Shown here piece by piece: positions 18,844-28,487 of a stretch of DNA of 64,000 nucleotides. The DNA is taken from NCBI GenBank assembly GCA_963817635.1, contig CAWFPR010000005.1:1-64000 (forward strand), read 5' to 3'. Within the stretch, counting starts at the first letter, position 1. Every line of letters starts with the position of its first letter. A program made the translations under genes and the position numbers. Below the pieces are notes generated by a model. It was given only the letters and a program-made list of their open reading frames with translations, made no database searches and was not told the origin of the DNA. This DNA comes from CAWFPR01 sp963817635 (lineage in GTDB: Bacteria > Acidobacteriota > Vicinamibacteria > Vicinamibacterales > 2-12-FULL-66-21).

Positions 18844-20121
18844 ATGGACGAGCAGGCGTCACCCGGCTCCAGTTCTCGCGAAACGCGGCTGCTGCTGGCC
18901 ACCATCGCCGTGTCGGTGGTGATGCTTTTCGTGCTCGCCCGGTTCAGGTTTCCGGAACAGAGAGGGGCCGAAAGCGTAGAGCCGGCACCGGCTCCGCTCG
19001 AGCGGCTGGCGTCGCAGGGCTCCTTCGACGACCTGGCGTCGTCGGTGGCTGACCTCAATCGCCGGGTAGGCTCCGCATTGATGCTCGTGCGTGTCGAGCC
19101 GTCAGGGACGCTGACCGTGGCGGCGCGCGTCACGCCGGATCGAGCCGTCCTGCGGCTCGCCGACGGCGAGTCCCTTGGACCGCTCGACGACCTGCCGCCG
19201 CCTTCGGTCATCGGTCGGGATCCGATCACCGGCATCGCCGTGGTCTCCGTCGTGCCGGATGCGGGCAGCGTGGCCGCACCACGGATTGGGCCTCCCAGGA
19301 TGGGCCCTCGCTACATCGCGGTGGCCTCGGCCACTCGGCGTGGAGTCGCGCTCCTTCCGCACTTCGTCGCCGACACGGCCAGCGTGGACGATGCGGTGAG
19401 CGGCCTGACGCTGGTGACCTTGACGACGTCGCCGGCGGATGTGGCTCCGGGCTCGGCGCTCTTCAGCTTTGCCGGGTCGTTTCTCGGCATCGTCTCGGCC
19501 ACGGGGCCAGTGACCACGGTGGTTCCCGCGGGAGCCTTGACGGCGTTCGCCGAGAACCCGCCGCCCGTCGTACGGGGAGATCTCGGTGTGAAGGTGCAGC
19601 CGCTCACGGCTGCGCTTGCGCGTATTGCGGGCGCCGCAAGCGGCGTCATGGTCTCGGATGTCGCGACGGGCGGCCCGGCGGACGGCGCCCTCGCGCCGGG
19701 CGACGTCGTCCAGTCCATCGACTCGAGGCCCGTGACGACGCCGCGGGAATTCGCGGCCGTGGAGGAAGGCCGGGCGCCCGGCCGGGCAATTCCTGTGGTG
19801 TACGTGCGGCGCGGAACGGCGGCCACGGTGGAGCTGACGCCGAGGCCACAGCCCGAATCGGCCCAGCCGGCTCCGTCGGACAACGAACTCGGCGTGACCG
19901 TACGGACGACCCGCAACCGGCGCACGATTACAACCGTGCGGCCTGGAAGCGCAGGCGCGCGCGCTGGACTCGAAGCCGGCGACGTGATCGTGGCGACCGA
20001 TGCGAAGCCGGAGGCGGGCGATCTGACTCGCGCGTTCCGCGCGCTGGCGGCCGGGACCGGATTCCTCGTGACCGTCGAACGTGACGGGGGCCGCCGCGTG
20101 CTCGCGCTGGAGAAGCGATGA
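18844..20121 (+). CDS. Membrane-anchored PDZ-domain protein, degenerate HtrA-like
   Basis: The 425-residue protein has one N-terminal membrane segment (LLLATIAVSVVMLFVLA, residues about 17-33), a beta-rich middle region with GIAVVSV and a GSALFSFAGSFLGIVS stretch that resembles the HtrA substrate pocket area, and two PDZ-like domains (LGVKVQPLTAALARI with GGPADGALAPGDVVQSID; LGVTVRTT with GSAGARAGLEAGDVIVATD). I cannot see a convincing His-Asp-Ser triad, so it may be a non-proteolytic scaffold. Its stop overlaps the start of the next membrane protein, linking it to the two antiporter-like genes. Confidence 0.7.
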   Translation: MDEQASPGSSSRETRLLLATIAVSVVMLFVLARFRFPEQRGAESVEPAPAPLERLASQGSFDDLASSVADLNRRVGSALMLVRVEPSGTLTVAARVTPDRAVLRLADGESLGPLDDLPPPSVIGRDPITGIAVVSVVPDAGSVAAPRIGPPRMGPRYIAVASATRRGVALLPHFVADTASVDDAVSGLTLVTLTTSPADVAPGSALFSFAGSFLGIVSATGPVTTVVPAGALTAFAENPPPVVRGDLGVKVQPLTAALARIAGAASGVMVSDVATGGPADGALAPGDVVQSIDSRPVTTPREFAAVEEGRAPGRAIPVVYVRRGTAATVELTPRPQPESAQPAPSDNELGVTVRTTRNRRTITTVRPGSAGARAGLEAGDVIVATDAKPEAGDLTRAFRALAAGTGFLVTVERDGGRRVLALEKR

Positions 20122-21195
20122 TCCGGGCGATCCCGGCTGCGTTCCGCGTCAGGGCGGCGCTCGGACTGCGCCCGCTGGCGGCGCCGGTCATGATCTTCAT
20201 TCCGCTCGGGTTCCTACTCGGGCCCGCGAGCGCTCAACGTGCTGTCGGCTGGCGTGGTCGCCCACCTCGACGTGGTGATCTCCATCGCCCTCGCCACGCT
20301 CGGCGTGTTCATCGGCATCGCCGCGGGCACTGAAGGGCGCGTCGTCCGCCGGCTGGCGGCGGCCTCGGGCGTGGAGGCGGGCGCGACGGTCCTCGTGGTG
20401 ACGGGTGCCTTGTTCGTGCTGCTGCGCGCGTGGCAGGTTCCGCTCCACATCTCACCGGCCACGGTTGCGCTCCTGCTCGGCATCTGTGCCTCGGCGTCCG
20501 CGGCTCCGGCAAGTGCGCCGAAAGTGGCCTCCCGTGTCGCGGACCTGGATGACGTCGCGCCGATCATCGCGGGCGCGGTCGTGCTCGCGATGATTTCGCC
20601 GAACGGGCCCTCGCCCTTCGTCGCCGCCGCCCTGACGGGCGGCATCGGCATCGCGGCCGGCGTGGCCGGGTGGCTCCTCTTCGATCGGGTGGACGGCGCG
20701 GAACGCGGCGTGCTCGTGCTCGGCACGCTGTCGCTGCTCGGCGGGTGCGCGGCTTATCTCGACTGGTCACCGCTCTTCGCGGGCCTGGCCGCCGGCTGGT
20801 TCTGGGCGGTGGCGCCGGGACGCGCCGATCGGATCGTGCACGACGACCTCGAGCGGCTGCAGCACCCGTTGATCGTCCTCGTGTTCATCGTCGCGGGCGC
20901 CGCGCTCACGCCCTCGGTGGCGGGCGTGTGGGTGCTCGCCCCCTACGTGCTGTTCCGCCTGGCCGGCAAGCTCATTGGCGGCTGGGCGGCGTCCAGAATC
21001 GCGCCCGGCATCGCGCCGTCCGATCTGGGCGCTTACCTGATTTCTCCGGGAGTGATCGGGGTCGCTTTCGCGCTCAACGTCGAACAGGTGGCCCCCGCGT
21101 CGGCCGGCGTGATTGCGTTCGCCGCGTCGCTGGGCGCCATCGCCAGCGAACTGTTGTCGGTCGTCGTCGCGCCCGCGCCGCGGTCGTCACACTGA
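20118..21195 (+). CDS. Antiporter-like multispanning membrane protein A (one frame break)
   Basis: ATG 20118 overlaps the stop of the PDZ gene (ATGA). The start encodes PLAAPVMIFIPLGFLLGP, then the frame must change near 20228 to reach ALNVLSAGVVAHLDVVISIALATLGVFIG and the rest. The protein, about 358 residues, has roughly ten hydrophobic segments and a layout like the membrane half of CPA2 (Kef/Na-H) exchangers, including SPNGPSPFVAAAL and GAYLISPGVIGVAFALNVE. The ion specificity cannot be read. It overlaps the next antiporter-like gene by 1 nt. Confidence 0.7.
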
Positions 21196-22484
21196 TGCGG
21201 CGTCTGGGTGCACTCGCCCTGACGCTCGGGCTGGTCTGGCTGGTCGCCGGCGGTCCCTCGACCGGCGCCGGGCTTCCGCGCGTCACCGCCCTGGCGCTGG
21301 GCTTCGCGCTCATCGCCGCCGCGCTCAGCGGCTCGCTGCTGGAGCGAACCGGCCTGCCGCGCGTCACGGGCTACCTGCTGTTCGGCATGATCTGCGGCCC
21401 GTATCTCGCCAACATCATCACGCACGAGATGGCGCGCGACCTCCAGCTGTTCAACGGCCTGGCGGTGGTGCTCATCGCCTTCGTTGCCGGCCTCGAGATG
21501 AACGTGCAACGGCTGCGGCCGCGTTTGCGCGCCATGCTGGAACTCGGTGGAGTCACGATCCTCACGATGTACGTCGCGCTCTTCGTGGTTTTCTGGGCTG
21601 CATGGCCCTGGATGGGCATCGCACCTCAGCTCACCGGGCTGCAGCGGACGGCCGTCGCGATCCTGCTGACGACGGTCGTCGCGAGCTTCTCCCCCACCGT
21701 CACCATCGCACTCATCGCCGAGAGCCGCGCGGCCGGGCCGCTCAGTGAACTCACGCTGGCGGTCGTGATCCTCGCCGACCTGGTGCTCATCCTGCTCTTC
21801 ACGCTCGTGATGCAGCTGGTGCGCCATGCCTTCGGCGGGAGCGCGGCAACCGGGCTGTTCGTGAGCCTGTCGTGGGAGATCTTCGGTTCGTTCGCGTTCG
21901 GTGCGGTGGTCGGCGCGCTGTTCGCGTTCTATCTGCGGCATGTCGGGCGCGAAGTGCCGATCGTGCTGCTCGCGATGTGCGCCGTGATCGGGGGCCTCGG
22001 CGAACAGCTCCATCTGGAGCCGCTGCTGGCCGCGCTGGCCGCCGGACTCGTCGTCGAGAACATCGCTCCGCCGCGAGGCGACCTCCTGAAGCAGGCGGTC
22101 GAGCGCGGGGCGCTCCCGGTTCTGGTCGTGTTCTTCGCCGCGGCCGGCGCCTCGCTGCAGCTCAATGCGCTGGCGACCATCGGCGGCGTCGCGGCGTCGG
22201 TCGCGCTGCTTCGGACGGCGTTGATCTGGTTCGCGACGAGGGTCGGCGTCCGCTATGCGCGCATTCCCAGGGACACGGGCCATCTGGTCTGGAAAGGCCT
22301 GGTGTCGCAGGCAGGCGTCACGCTCGGGCTGACGTTGATCGTCGCGGGCGAATATCCGACATGGGGCACGACGCTGCAGACGCTCATGGTCGGGCTCATC
22401 GCGATTCACCAGCTCGCCGGGCCGGTGCTCTTCAGGACCGCGTTGATGCAGGCTGGCGAAATCGGAGGGATGGATCGCGTCTGA
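21195..22484 (+). CDS. Kef/CPA2-type cation:proton antiporter-like protein B
   Basis: The 429-residue protein has 11-13 hydrophobic segments with CPA2 features: LLERTGLPRVTGYLLFGMICGPYL, LIAFVAGLEMNVQRLRPRL, TTVVASFSPTVTIALIAESR, LTLAVVILADLVLILLFTLV and GLVSQAGVTLGLTLIVAGE. No TrkA-N regulatory domain is attached. It is the third gene of a tight PDZ-A-B operon. Two unequal antiporter subunits with a PDZ partner could form one hetero-oligomeric transporter; that is inference. Confidence 0.8.
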   Translation: MRRLGALALTLGLVWLVAGGPSTGAGLPRVTALALGFALIAAALSGSLLERTGLPRVTGYLLFGMICGPYLANIITHEMARDLQLFNGLAVVLIAFVAGLEMNVQRLRPRLRAMLELGGVTILTMYVALFVVFWAAWPWMGIAPQLTGLQRTAVAILLTTVVASFSPTVTIALIAESRAAGPLSELTLAVVILADLVLILLFTLVMQLVRHAFGGSAATGLFVSLSWEIFGSFAFGAVVGALFAFYLRHVGREVPIVLLAMCAVIGGLGEQLHLEPLLAALAAGLVVENIAPPRGDLLKQAVERGALPVLVVFFAAAGASLQLNALATIGGVAASVALLRTALIWFATRVGVRYARIPRDTGHLVWKGLVSQAGVTLGLTLIVAGEYPTWGTTLQTLMVGLIAIHQLAGPVLFRTALMQAGEIGGMDRV

Positions 22485-22538
22485 CGGCGCTCGCGCCGCG
22501 CTGCGAATCCATGATGGCAAACGGCGGGCCGGCTGCCG

Positions 22539-23699
22539 CTACGGCCGGGCCGATGCGCGCGCGCGAAGCGATCGGACGACGGCGGTGACGCGGGCGATGG
22601 CCAGATCGATGTCCGCGTCGGTGGTCGCGCGGCCGAGGCCGAAGCGGATCGAGGCGCCCGCGCGCTCGCCAATCGCGCCGATGGCCTGCAGCACGTGCGA
22701 CGGCGCCTGCGCGCCCGAACTGCAGGCCGCTCCGGTCGAGACCGCCAGATCGCCGAGCGCCATCAGCAGGTCCTCACCGCTGACGTCCTCGAAGCTCACG
22801 TGCAGGTTGTGCGGAAGGCGGCAGGCCGCCTCGGGACCGTTGAGCCGGACGCCATCGAGCTCCCTGCGCAGCGAGGCGAGCAGGCGATCGCGCATCGCCG
22901 ACAGGCGGACGCCCTCCTCTGACATGACCGCGCCGCAAATCTCCGCCGCTTTGCCCAGGCCGACGATGCCGGGAACGTTGAGCGTGCCGGAGCGCAGGCC
23001 ATTTTCCTGTCCTCCGCCATCGATCTGGCTGGCGATGGCCACGCGCGGTTTGGGGCGCCGGACGTACAGCGCGCCGGAGCCCTTGGGTCCGTAGAACTTG
23101 TGCGCCGTCAGCGACAGGAGATCGATCCCCATCGAGGCGACGTCGATCGGCACCTTCCCCGCCGCCTGCGCCGCGTCGGAGTGAAACAGCACGCCGCGTT
23201 CCCGGGCGATGGCTCCGATCGCCGCCAGGGGCTGGACGACCCCGATTTCGTTATTGGCCGCCATCACCGAGATCAGGACCGTGCGATCGGTGATCGCCTC
23301 GCGGAGCTGCGACAGATCGATCAGCCCGCTCGCGTCGACGCCCAGCCAGGTGACGCGCCAGCCCTCGCGCTCGAGCCGCTTGAACGAGTCGATCACCGAC
23401 TTGTGCTCGGTCGTCACCGTAATCAGGTGATCGCCTCGCTCCTTGTGCGATTCTGCGATGCCCTTGATCGCCAGGTTGTTCGATTCGGTCGCGCCGCTCG
23501 TGAACACGATTTCGCGGGCGGAGGCGCCTATGAGGGCGGCGACCTGGGCGCGGGCCGCGTCGACGGCCTTCTGCGCGTCCCAGCCGTAGGCGTGCTGGCG
23601 GCTCGCCGGGTTGCCGAACTTCTCCGTGAAGTACGGCAGCATCGCGTCGAGGACACGCGGGTCTACCGGGGTGGTAGCGTGGTGGTCCAAATACACCAT
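22539..23699 (-). CDS. iscS: Cysteine desulfurase (NifS/IscS type)
   Basis: The 386-residue PLP enzyme has LDHHATTPVDPRVL, TSGATESNN, the PLP lysine in LTAHKFYGPKGSG and the sulfur-carrying Cys in STGAACSSG followed by LQAIG. It removes sulfur from cysteine for Fe-S clusters, thiolation or, in some organisms, selenium transfer. It is the last gene of the iron-sulfur gene series and the second desulfurase in it, after sufS. It could serve a different acceptor from SufS. The gap to the Rrf2 gene is exactly the heptamer array 23701-23730. Confidence 0.93.
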   Translation of the reverse strand: MVYLDHHATTPVDPRVLDAMLPYFTEKFGNPASRQHAYGWDAQKAVDAARAQVAALIGASAREIVFTSGATESNNLAIKGIAESHKERGDHLITVTTEHKSVIDSFKRLEREGWRVTWLGVDASGLIDLSQLREAITDRTVLISVMAANNEIGVVQPLAAIGAIARERGVLFHSDAAQAAGKVPIDVASMGIDLLSLTAHKFYGPKGSGALYVRRPKPRVAIASQIDGGGQENGLRSGTLNVPGIVGLGKAAEICGAVMSEEGVRLSAMRDRLLASLRRELDGVRLNGPEAACRLPHNLHVSFEDVSGEDLLMALGDLAVSTGAACSSGAQAPSHVLQAIGAIGERAGASIRFGLGRATTDADIDLAIARVTAVVRSLRARASARP

Positions 23700-23700
23700 T

Positions 23701-23730
23701 GCAGATTGCAGATTGCAGATTGCCGATTGG
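23701..23730. repeat. Heptamer repeat (GCAGATT, four copies)
   Basis: Three perfect GCAGATT copies and a GCCGATT variant occupy the whole gap between the desulfurase start and the Rrf2 regulator stop. Confidence 0.8.
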
Positions 23731-24198
23731 TTACAACTTCAAGTGGCCGCGCTTCGGGCCGGCCAATGCCAGCGGGATCGCGGGATCCTCGACCGGGTCG
23801 GTGGCGACTTCCTGCAGGCTGCAGGTGGCGAGTGCCGAGAGGATGCGGTCCTTGATGCGCCAGAGCGGGTCGCGCACGCTGCACTTGGCGAACTGGCCGC
23901 AGTTCTCCGCTTCGCTCGAACAGGCGGTGACGGTGAGCGGGCCGTCGATCGCCTGGATGATGTCCGCCACGGAAATCGTGCCCGAGGGCCTCGAGAGCCG
24001 ATACCCGCCGCGCGTGCCCTGGTGGGAAGTGAGCAGTCCGCGCCGCGCGAGCCGCTGGAGCACTTTCGCCATCAGCTCGATCGGGATGTCGTACTGTTCG
24101 GCGATTTCACGCGCGCTCGCCGACGCCGCGTCGGAACGCGTCGCCAGGTGCTTCATCGCCATCAGCGCGTAGTCGGCTTTCTTCGATAAACGCAGCAT
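23731..24198 (-). CDS. Rrf2-family Fe-S-sensing regulator (IscR/SufR-like)
   Basis: The 155-residue protein has an N-terminal winged helix (RLSKKADYALMAMKHLA, LMAKVLQRLARRGLL, GTRGGYRLSR) and three Cys in CSSEAENCGQFAKC (spacing C-x6-C-x5-C), matching the cluster ligands of Rrf2 regulators. It probably senses Fe-S status and controls the suf operon in which it lies. The palindrome at the sufA promoter is the natural candidate target. ATG 24198 begins the conserved MLRLSKKADYAL. Confidence 0.92.
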   Translation of the reverse strand: MLRLSKKADYALMAMKHLATRSDAASASAREIAEQYDIPIELMAKVLQRLARRGLLTSHQGTRGGYRLSRPSGTISVADIIQAIDGPLTVTACSSEAENCGQFAKCSVRDPLWRIKDRILSALATCSLQEVATDPVEDPAIPLALAGPKRGHLKL

Positions 24199-24247
24199 TG
24201 CGGATCCCCTTGCGGCTGAAGACGAACGCGACACGAATCAGATCGAT

Positions 24248-24647
24248 CTACCAGAGGCCCAGTTGCAGCTTCGCGGCGTCGGACATCCGGTCCTTGTCCC
24301 ACGCAGGTTCCCACACGACGTCCACTTTCACGTCGGCGATGCCGGGCACCGCCTTCACCTTCGCGGCGACCTCGACGGGCAGCGACTGCGCCGCCGGGCA
24401 TCCGGGGGCCGTGAGCGTCATGCGAATGCCCGCCACGCCGCCCTCGTCCACGGCGATGTCGTAGATGAGGCCCAGCTCCCAGATGTTCACCGGGATTTCC
24501 GGATCGAACACCGTGGAGATGGCCTCCACGATCGACGGCCGCGAGCTCGCGCGTCCGGGCCGCGTCGGGCACGAGTCCCGCGGTCTCAATCGTCGGCGCC
24601 GGCAGGTCAGGCTGGTCGGGTGGAATCATGGGCAGCGGCTTCATCAT
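24248..24647 (-). CDS. sufT: SufT/MIP18-type DUF59 protein (one frame break)
   Basis: The N-terminus from ATG 24647 (overlapping the sufU stop as ATGA) reads KPLPMIPPDQPDLPAPTIE; the frame then shifts near 24545 into the DUF59 domain: VEAISTVFDPEIPVNIWELG, GLIYDIAV, MTLTAPGCPAAQSLP and VWEPAWDKDRMSD. The DPEIPVNIWELGLIY motif is typical for SufT/PaaD proteins that assist Fe-S cluster maturation. Position between sufU and the regulator supports this. Confidence 0.88.
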
Positions 24648-25087
24648 TCGGTGCTCGTGATCGGCGCGCGTTCGAGCGCCGCTTTGAGTGTGTGCCACGC
24701 GAGGCTGGCGCACTTGACGCGAACGGGAAACTCGCGCACGCCGGCCAGCACCGACAGCTTGCCCATGTCCTCGACGGCGGCATCGGGAGGCGTCGTCACC
24801 ATGCGATGAAACCGCTCGAACAGCTGCCGGGCCTCCTCGACGGTGTGTCCCTTGATCGCGTCGGTCATCAGCGACGCCGAGGCCTTCGAGATCGCGCAGC
24901 CGGAGCCCTGGAAGGCGATGTCCTCGATGACATCCCCTTCGACCTTCACGAAGAGGTTCAGACGATCGCCGCAGAGCGGATTGTAGCCCTCCGCCGAGTG
25001 GCTCGGGTGCTCGAGCGTGCGGAAATTTCTCGGCCGCTTGTTGTGGTCGAGGATGACCTCCTGGTAGAGATCGCTCAGGTCCGACAT
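24644..25087 (-). CDS. sufU: Fe-S scaffold/sulfur-transfer protein SufU
   Basis: The 147-residue protein contains LYQEVILDHNKRPRNF, YNPLCGDRLNLFV, the GSGCAISKASASLM Cys and a C-terminal VKCASLAWHTLKAAL Cys, the three conserved SufU cysteines. The SufU-typical insert is present (GHTVEEARQLFERFHRMV). In the family it accepts sulfur from SufS. It overlaps sufS by 1 nt and sufT by 4 nt. Confidence 0.94.
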   Translation of the reverse strand: MSDLSDLYQEVILDHNKRPRNFRTLEHPSHSAEGYNPLCGDRLNLFVKVEGDVIEDIAFQGSGCAISKASASLMTDAIKGHTVEEARQLFERFHRMVTTPPDAAVEDMGKLSVLAGVREFPVRVKCASLAWHTLKAALERAPITSTE

Positions 25088-26382
25088 CAGGCAAACACCT
25101 CGCGCACCCGTTCGATCGCGCGGACGAGTGCGTCGATGTCCTCCCGGGTGTTGTACATCGCCAGCGACGCGCGCGCCGTCGCAGGAACGCAGAACCGTTC
25201 CATCACGGGCTGCGCACAGTGGTGCCCAGTGCGGATGGCTACCCCTTCGCGATCGACGATCGTCCCGATGTCGTGCGGGTGCACCCCGTCCATGACGAAC
25301 GACAGGATGCTGGAGCGCCGGCTCGCGCAGCCGATCAGCCGCAGACCGGGAATCGCCGTCAGGGCGCCGGTCGCGTACTCCGTCAGCGCCCGTTCGTGGG
25401 CGCCGATGGCCTCGAACCCGATTGCCCGTATGTAGTCCAGCGCGACGCCCAGGACAATCGCCCCTTCGATGTGCGGCGTTCCCGCCTCGAACTTGTACGG
25501 CAGCACGTTCCAGGTGGACCGCTCGAAGGTCACCGATTCGATCATGTCGCCGCCGCCCTGGTAGGGCGGCATCTCGCGCAGCAGCGCCTCCTTGCCGTAG
25601 AGCACGCCGATGCCCGTCGGGCCGTACAGCTTGTGCCCCGTGGCCACGTAGAAGTCGCAGTCGAGCGCCTGCACGTCGACCGCCATGTGATACGCCGCCT
25701 GCGCGCCGTCGACGAGGACCGGCACGCCGTGGCGGTGGGCCATGGCGACGATCTCGGCGATCGGATTCACCGTCCCGAGCGCGTTGGACATGTGCGTGAC
25801 GGCCAGCAGCTTCACCGGCCCGTCCAGCCGGCGCTCCAGCTCGTCGAGCAGGAGCTCCCCGCGGTCGTCGATTGGCGCCACGACCAGGCGGGCGCCCGTC
25901 CGCTCGCACAGCATCTGCCAGGGCACGATGTTCGAGTGATGCTCCATCGCCGAGATCACGATGTGATCGCCCGCGCCCACGCGCTCGCGTCCGAAGGTGG
26001 ACGCCACCAGATTGATCCCCTCGGTGGCGTTGCGGGTGAAGATGATCTCGCGCGGGCTGGCCGCGTTGAAGAACGCACGGATCTTCTCACGCGCGCCTTC
26101 GTAGGCGTCGGTCGCGCGCTCGCTCAGCCGGTGGACCCCGCGGTGCACGTTCGCGTTATAGCCGGTGTAGTACGACACCATCGCGTCGATCACCACCTGC
26201 GGCTTCTGCGTCGTCGCGGCGTTGTCGAGATAGGCGAGCGGCTTTCCGTGGATCTGCTGGTCGAGAATCGGGAAGTCGCGGCGCACGCGCTGGACGTCGA
26301 ACGAGGGAGTCGAGCCTCCCCCTGCGGCCACCGCGCGCCGCGCGCCGGACGCCGAACCCCGCACGCCTGCCACGGTGGTCAT
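25087..26382 (-). CDS. sufS: Cysteine desulfurase SufS
   Basis: The 431-residue PLP enzyme begins at ATG 26382, overlapping the sufD stop as ATGA. It has the SufS pattern RDFPILDQQIHGKPLAYLDN, ATTQKPQVVIDA, NANVHRGVHRLS, the PLP lysine in VATGHKLYGPTG and the active Cys in RTGHHCAQPVMERF. It supplies persulfide sulfur to SufU for assembly on SufBCD. The N-terminal 30 residues are Ala/Gly-rich and less conserved. Confidence 0.95.
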   Translation of the reverse strand: MTTVAGVRGSASGARRAVAAGGGSTPSFDVQRVRRDFPILDQQIHGKPLAYLDNAATTQKPQVVIDAMVSYYTGYNANVHRGVHRLSERATDAYEGAREKIRAFFNAASPREIIFTRNATEGINLVASTFGRERVGAGDHIVISAMEHHSNIVPWQMLCERTGARLVVAPIDDRGELLLDELERRLDGPVKLLAVTHMSNALGTVNPIAEIVAMAHRHGVPVLVDGAQAAYHMAVDVQALDCDFYVATGHKLYGPTGIGVLYGKEALLREMPPYQGGGDMIESVTFERSTWNVLPYKFEAGTPHIEGAIVLGVALDYIRAIGFEAIGAHERALTEYATGALTAIPGLRLIGCASRRSSILSFVMDGVHPHDIGTIVDREGVAIRTGHHCAQPVMERFCVPATARASLAMYNTREDIDALVRAIERVREVFA

Positions 26383-27704
26383 GATGCCGAGTCCGCCTCC
26401 ACGAGGTCCTTCGCCAGTTGCGTGTAGAGCTCGCCCTCGAGCGCGCGACGCAGTCCGTCGATCTTCACCCGATCGAGGATGTCGCCCGCGAAGGCGTGGA
26501 TCAGCATGTCGCGCGCCTCGAAATACGTAAGGCCCCGCGCCCGCAGGTAGAAAATCGCGTCGTCGTCGAGCTGGCCGATCGCCGCCCCGTGGGTGCATTT
26601 CACGTCGTCGGCGAAAATCTCCAGCTGCGGCTTGGTGTTGATCTGCGCGGTGTCGGACAGCAGCAGCGCGCGGTTGGTCTGCTTCGCGTCGGTCTTCTGC
26701 GCGTCCTGGCGCACGATGATCTTCCCGTTGAAGACCGCGCGCGCCGTGCCGCCGAGAATGCCCTTGTAGATTTCGTGGCTCGGGCAGTGGGCCTTGGCGT
26801 GGTCGATCGAGGTGTGATTGTCCACGAGACGATCGCCATCGGCCAGGTACAGGCCGTTCAGCGTGCACTCCGCGCCCTCGCCGTCGAGGGTGGCGAAGAC
26901 ATCGTTGCGGGAGAGCCTGCCGCCGAGCGAGAACGAATGCGAGGAGAACGACGCGCTGCGCGACGCGTACACGTGCATGCTCGCGACGTGATACGCCGCC
27001 AGGCTCTCCTGCTGCACCTTGTAGTGATCGACGATTGCGCCCTCGTCGCAGAACACTTCGGTGACGCCGTTGGTGAAGTAGGTGGCGTCCTTCGTGCCGA
27101 AGTAGGTCTCGACCAGACGGCACTGCGCGCGCTCGCCGACGACCACCAGCGCGCGGGCGGACGACATGACGGGGGCGCCGGCTGCCGCGGCCGTCACGAA
27201 CAGCAGCTCGAGCGGCTCCTCGATGACGACGCCGTCAGGGACGTACACGAATGCGCCGTCGCCCGCCAGCGCCGTGTTCAGCGCCGTGAAGGCGCGGGAA
27301 CCGAATTCCGCGAGCTGCCCGAGATAGCGCTGGACGATCTCGGCCTGCTCGCCGACGGCCGCCGCGAGCGATCCGACGCGCACGCCGGCCGGAAGGCCGC
27401 CGGTGCGCGAGAGTTCGGGCGAAAAGCGCCCGTTGAGCACGACCACGCGGTTCGGCACGTCGCCGTAGATCGCGCCGGACAAATCCGCCTCGGCCGCGAT
27501 CGCGCCGATGGGCTTGAACTCGCCCGCGGCAATGGGCGCCACGTTCGTGAAGCGCCATTCCTCGTCGCGCGTCGTCGGAAACCCGAGCGCGGCAAACCGC
27601 GCCGCCCCGCGGTCGTGCAGGTCCTGGAGCCAGCGGGGACCTCCCTGCGGACGGTCCTCGACGGCGGCCAGCCACGGCTGAAGCTTTTCCATCACCTGCG
27701 TCAT
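26379..27704 (-). CDS. sufD: Fe-S assembly scaffold subunit SufD
   Basis: The 441-residue beta-helix protein shows TTRDEEWRFTNVAPIA, VEVFCDEGA-like TEVFCDEGAIVDHYKVQQES, SRSASFSSHSFSLGGRLSRND, NHTSIDHAKAHCPSHEIYKGIL, RAVFNGKIIVRQDAQKTDAKQ and KCTHGAAIGQLDDDAIFYLRARGL. It is full length for SufD. It forms the scaffold with SufB and SufC; start ATG 27704, five bases from the sufC stop. Confidence 0.95.
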   Translation of the reverse strand: MTQVMEKLQPWLAAVEDRPQGGPRWLQDLHDRGAARFAALGFPTTRDEEWRFTNVAPIAAGEFKPIGAIAAEADLSGAIYGDVPNRVVVLNGRFSPELSRTGGLPAGVRVGSLAAAVGEQAEIVQRYLGQLAEFGSRAFTALNTALAGDGAFVYVPDGVVIEEPLELLFVTAAAAGAPVMSSARALVVVGERAQCRLVETYFGTKDATYFTNGVTEVFCDEGAIVDHYKVQQESLAAYHVASMHVYASRSASFSSHSFSLGGRLSRNDVFATLDGEGAECTLNGLYLADGDRLVDNHTSIDHAKAHCPSHEIYKGILGGTARAVFNGKIIVRQDAQKTDAKQTNRALLLSDTAQINTKPQLEIFADDVKCTHGAAIGQLDDDAIFYLRARGLTYFEARDMLIHAFAGDILDRVKIDGLRRALEGELYTQLAKDLVEADSAS

Positions 27705-27709
27705 CGCGC

Positions 27710-28484
<775 letters not shown>

Positions 28485-28487
28485 TGC

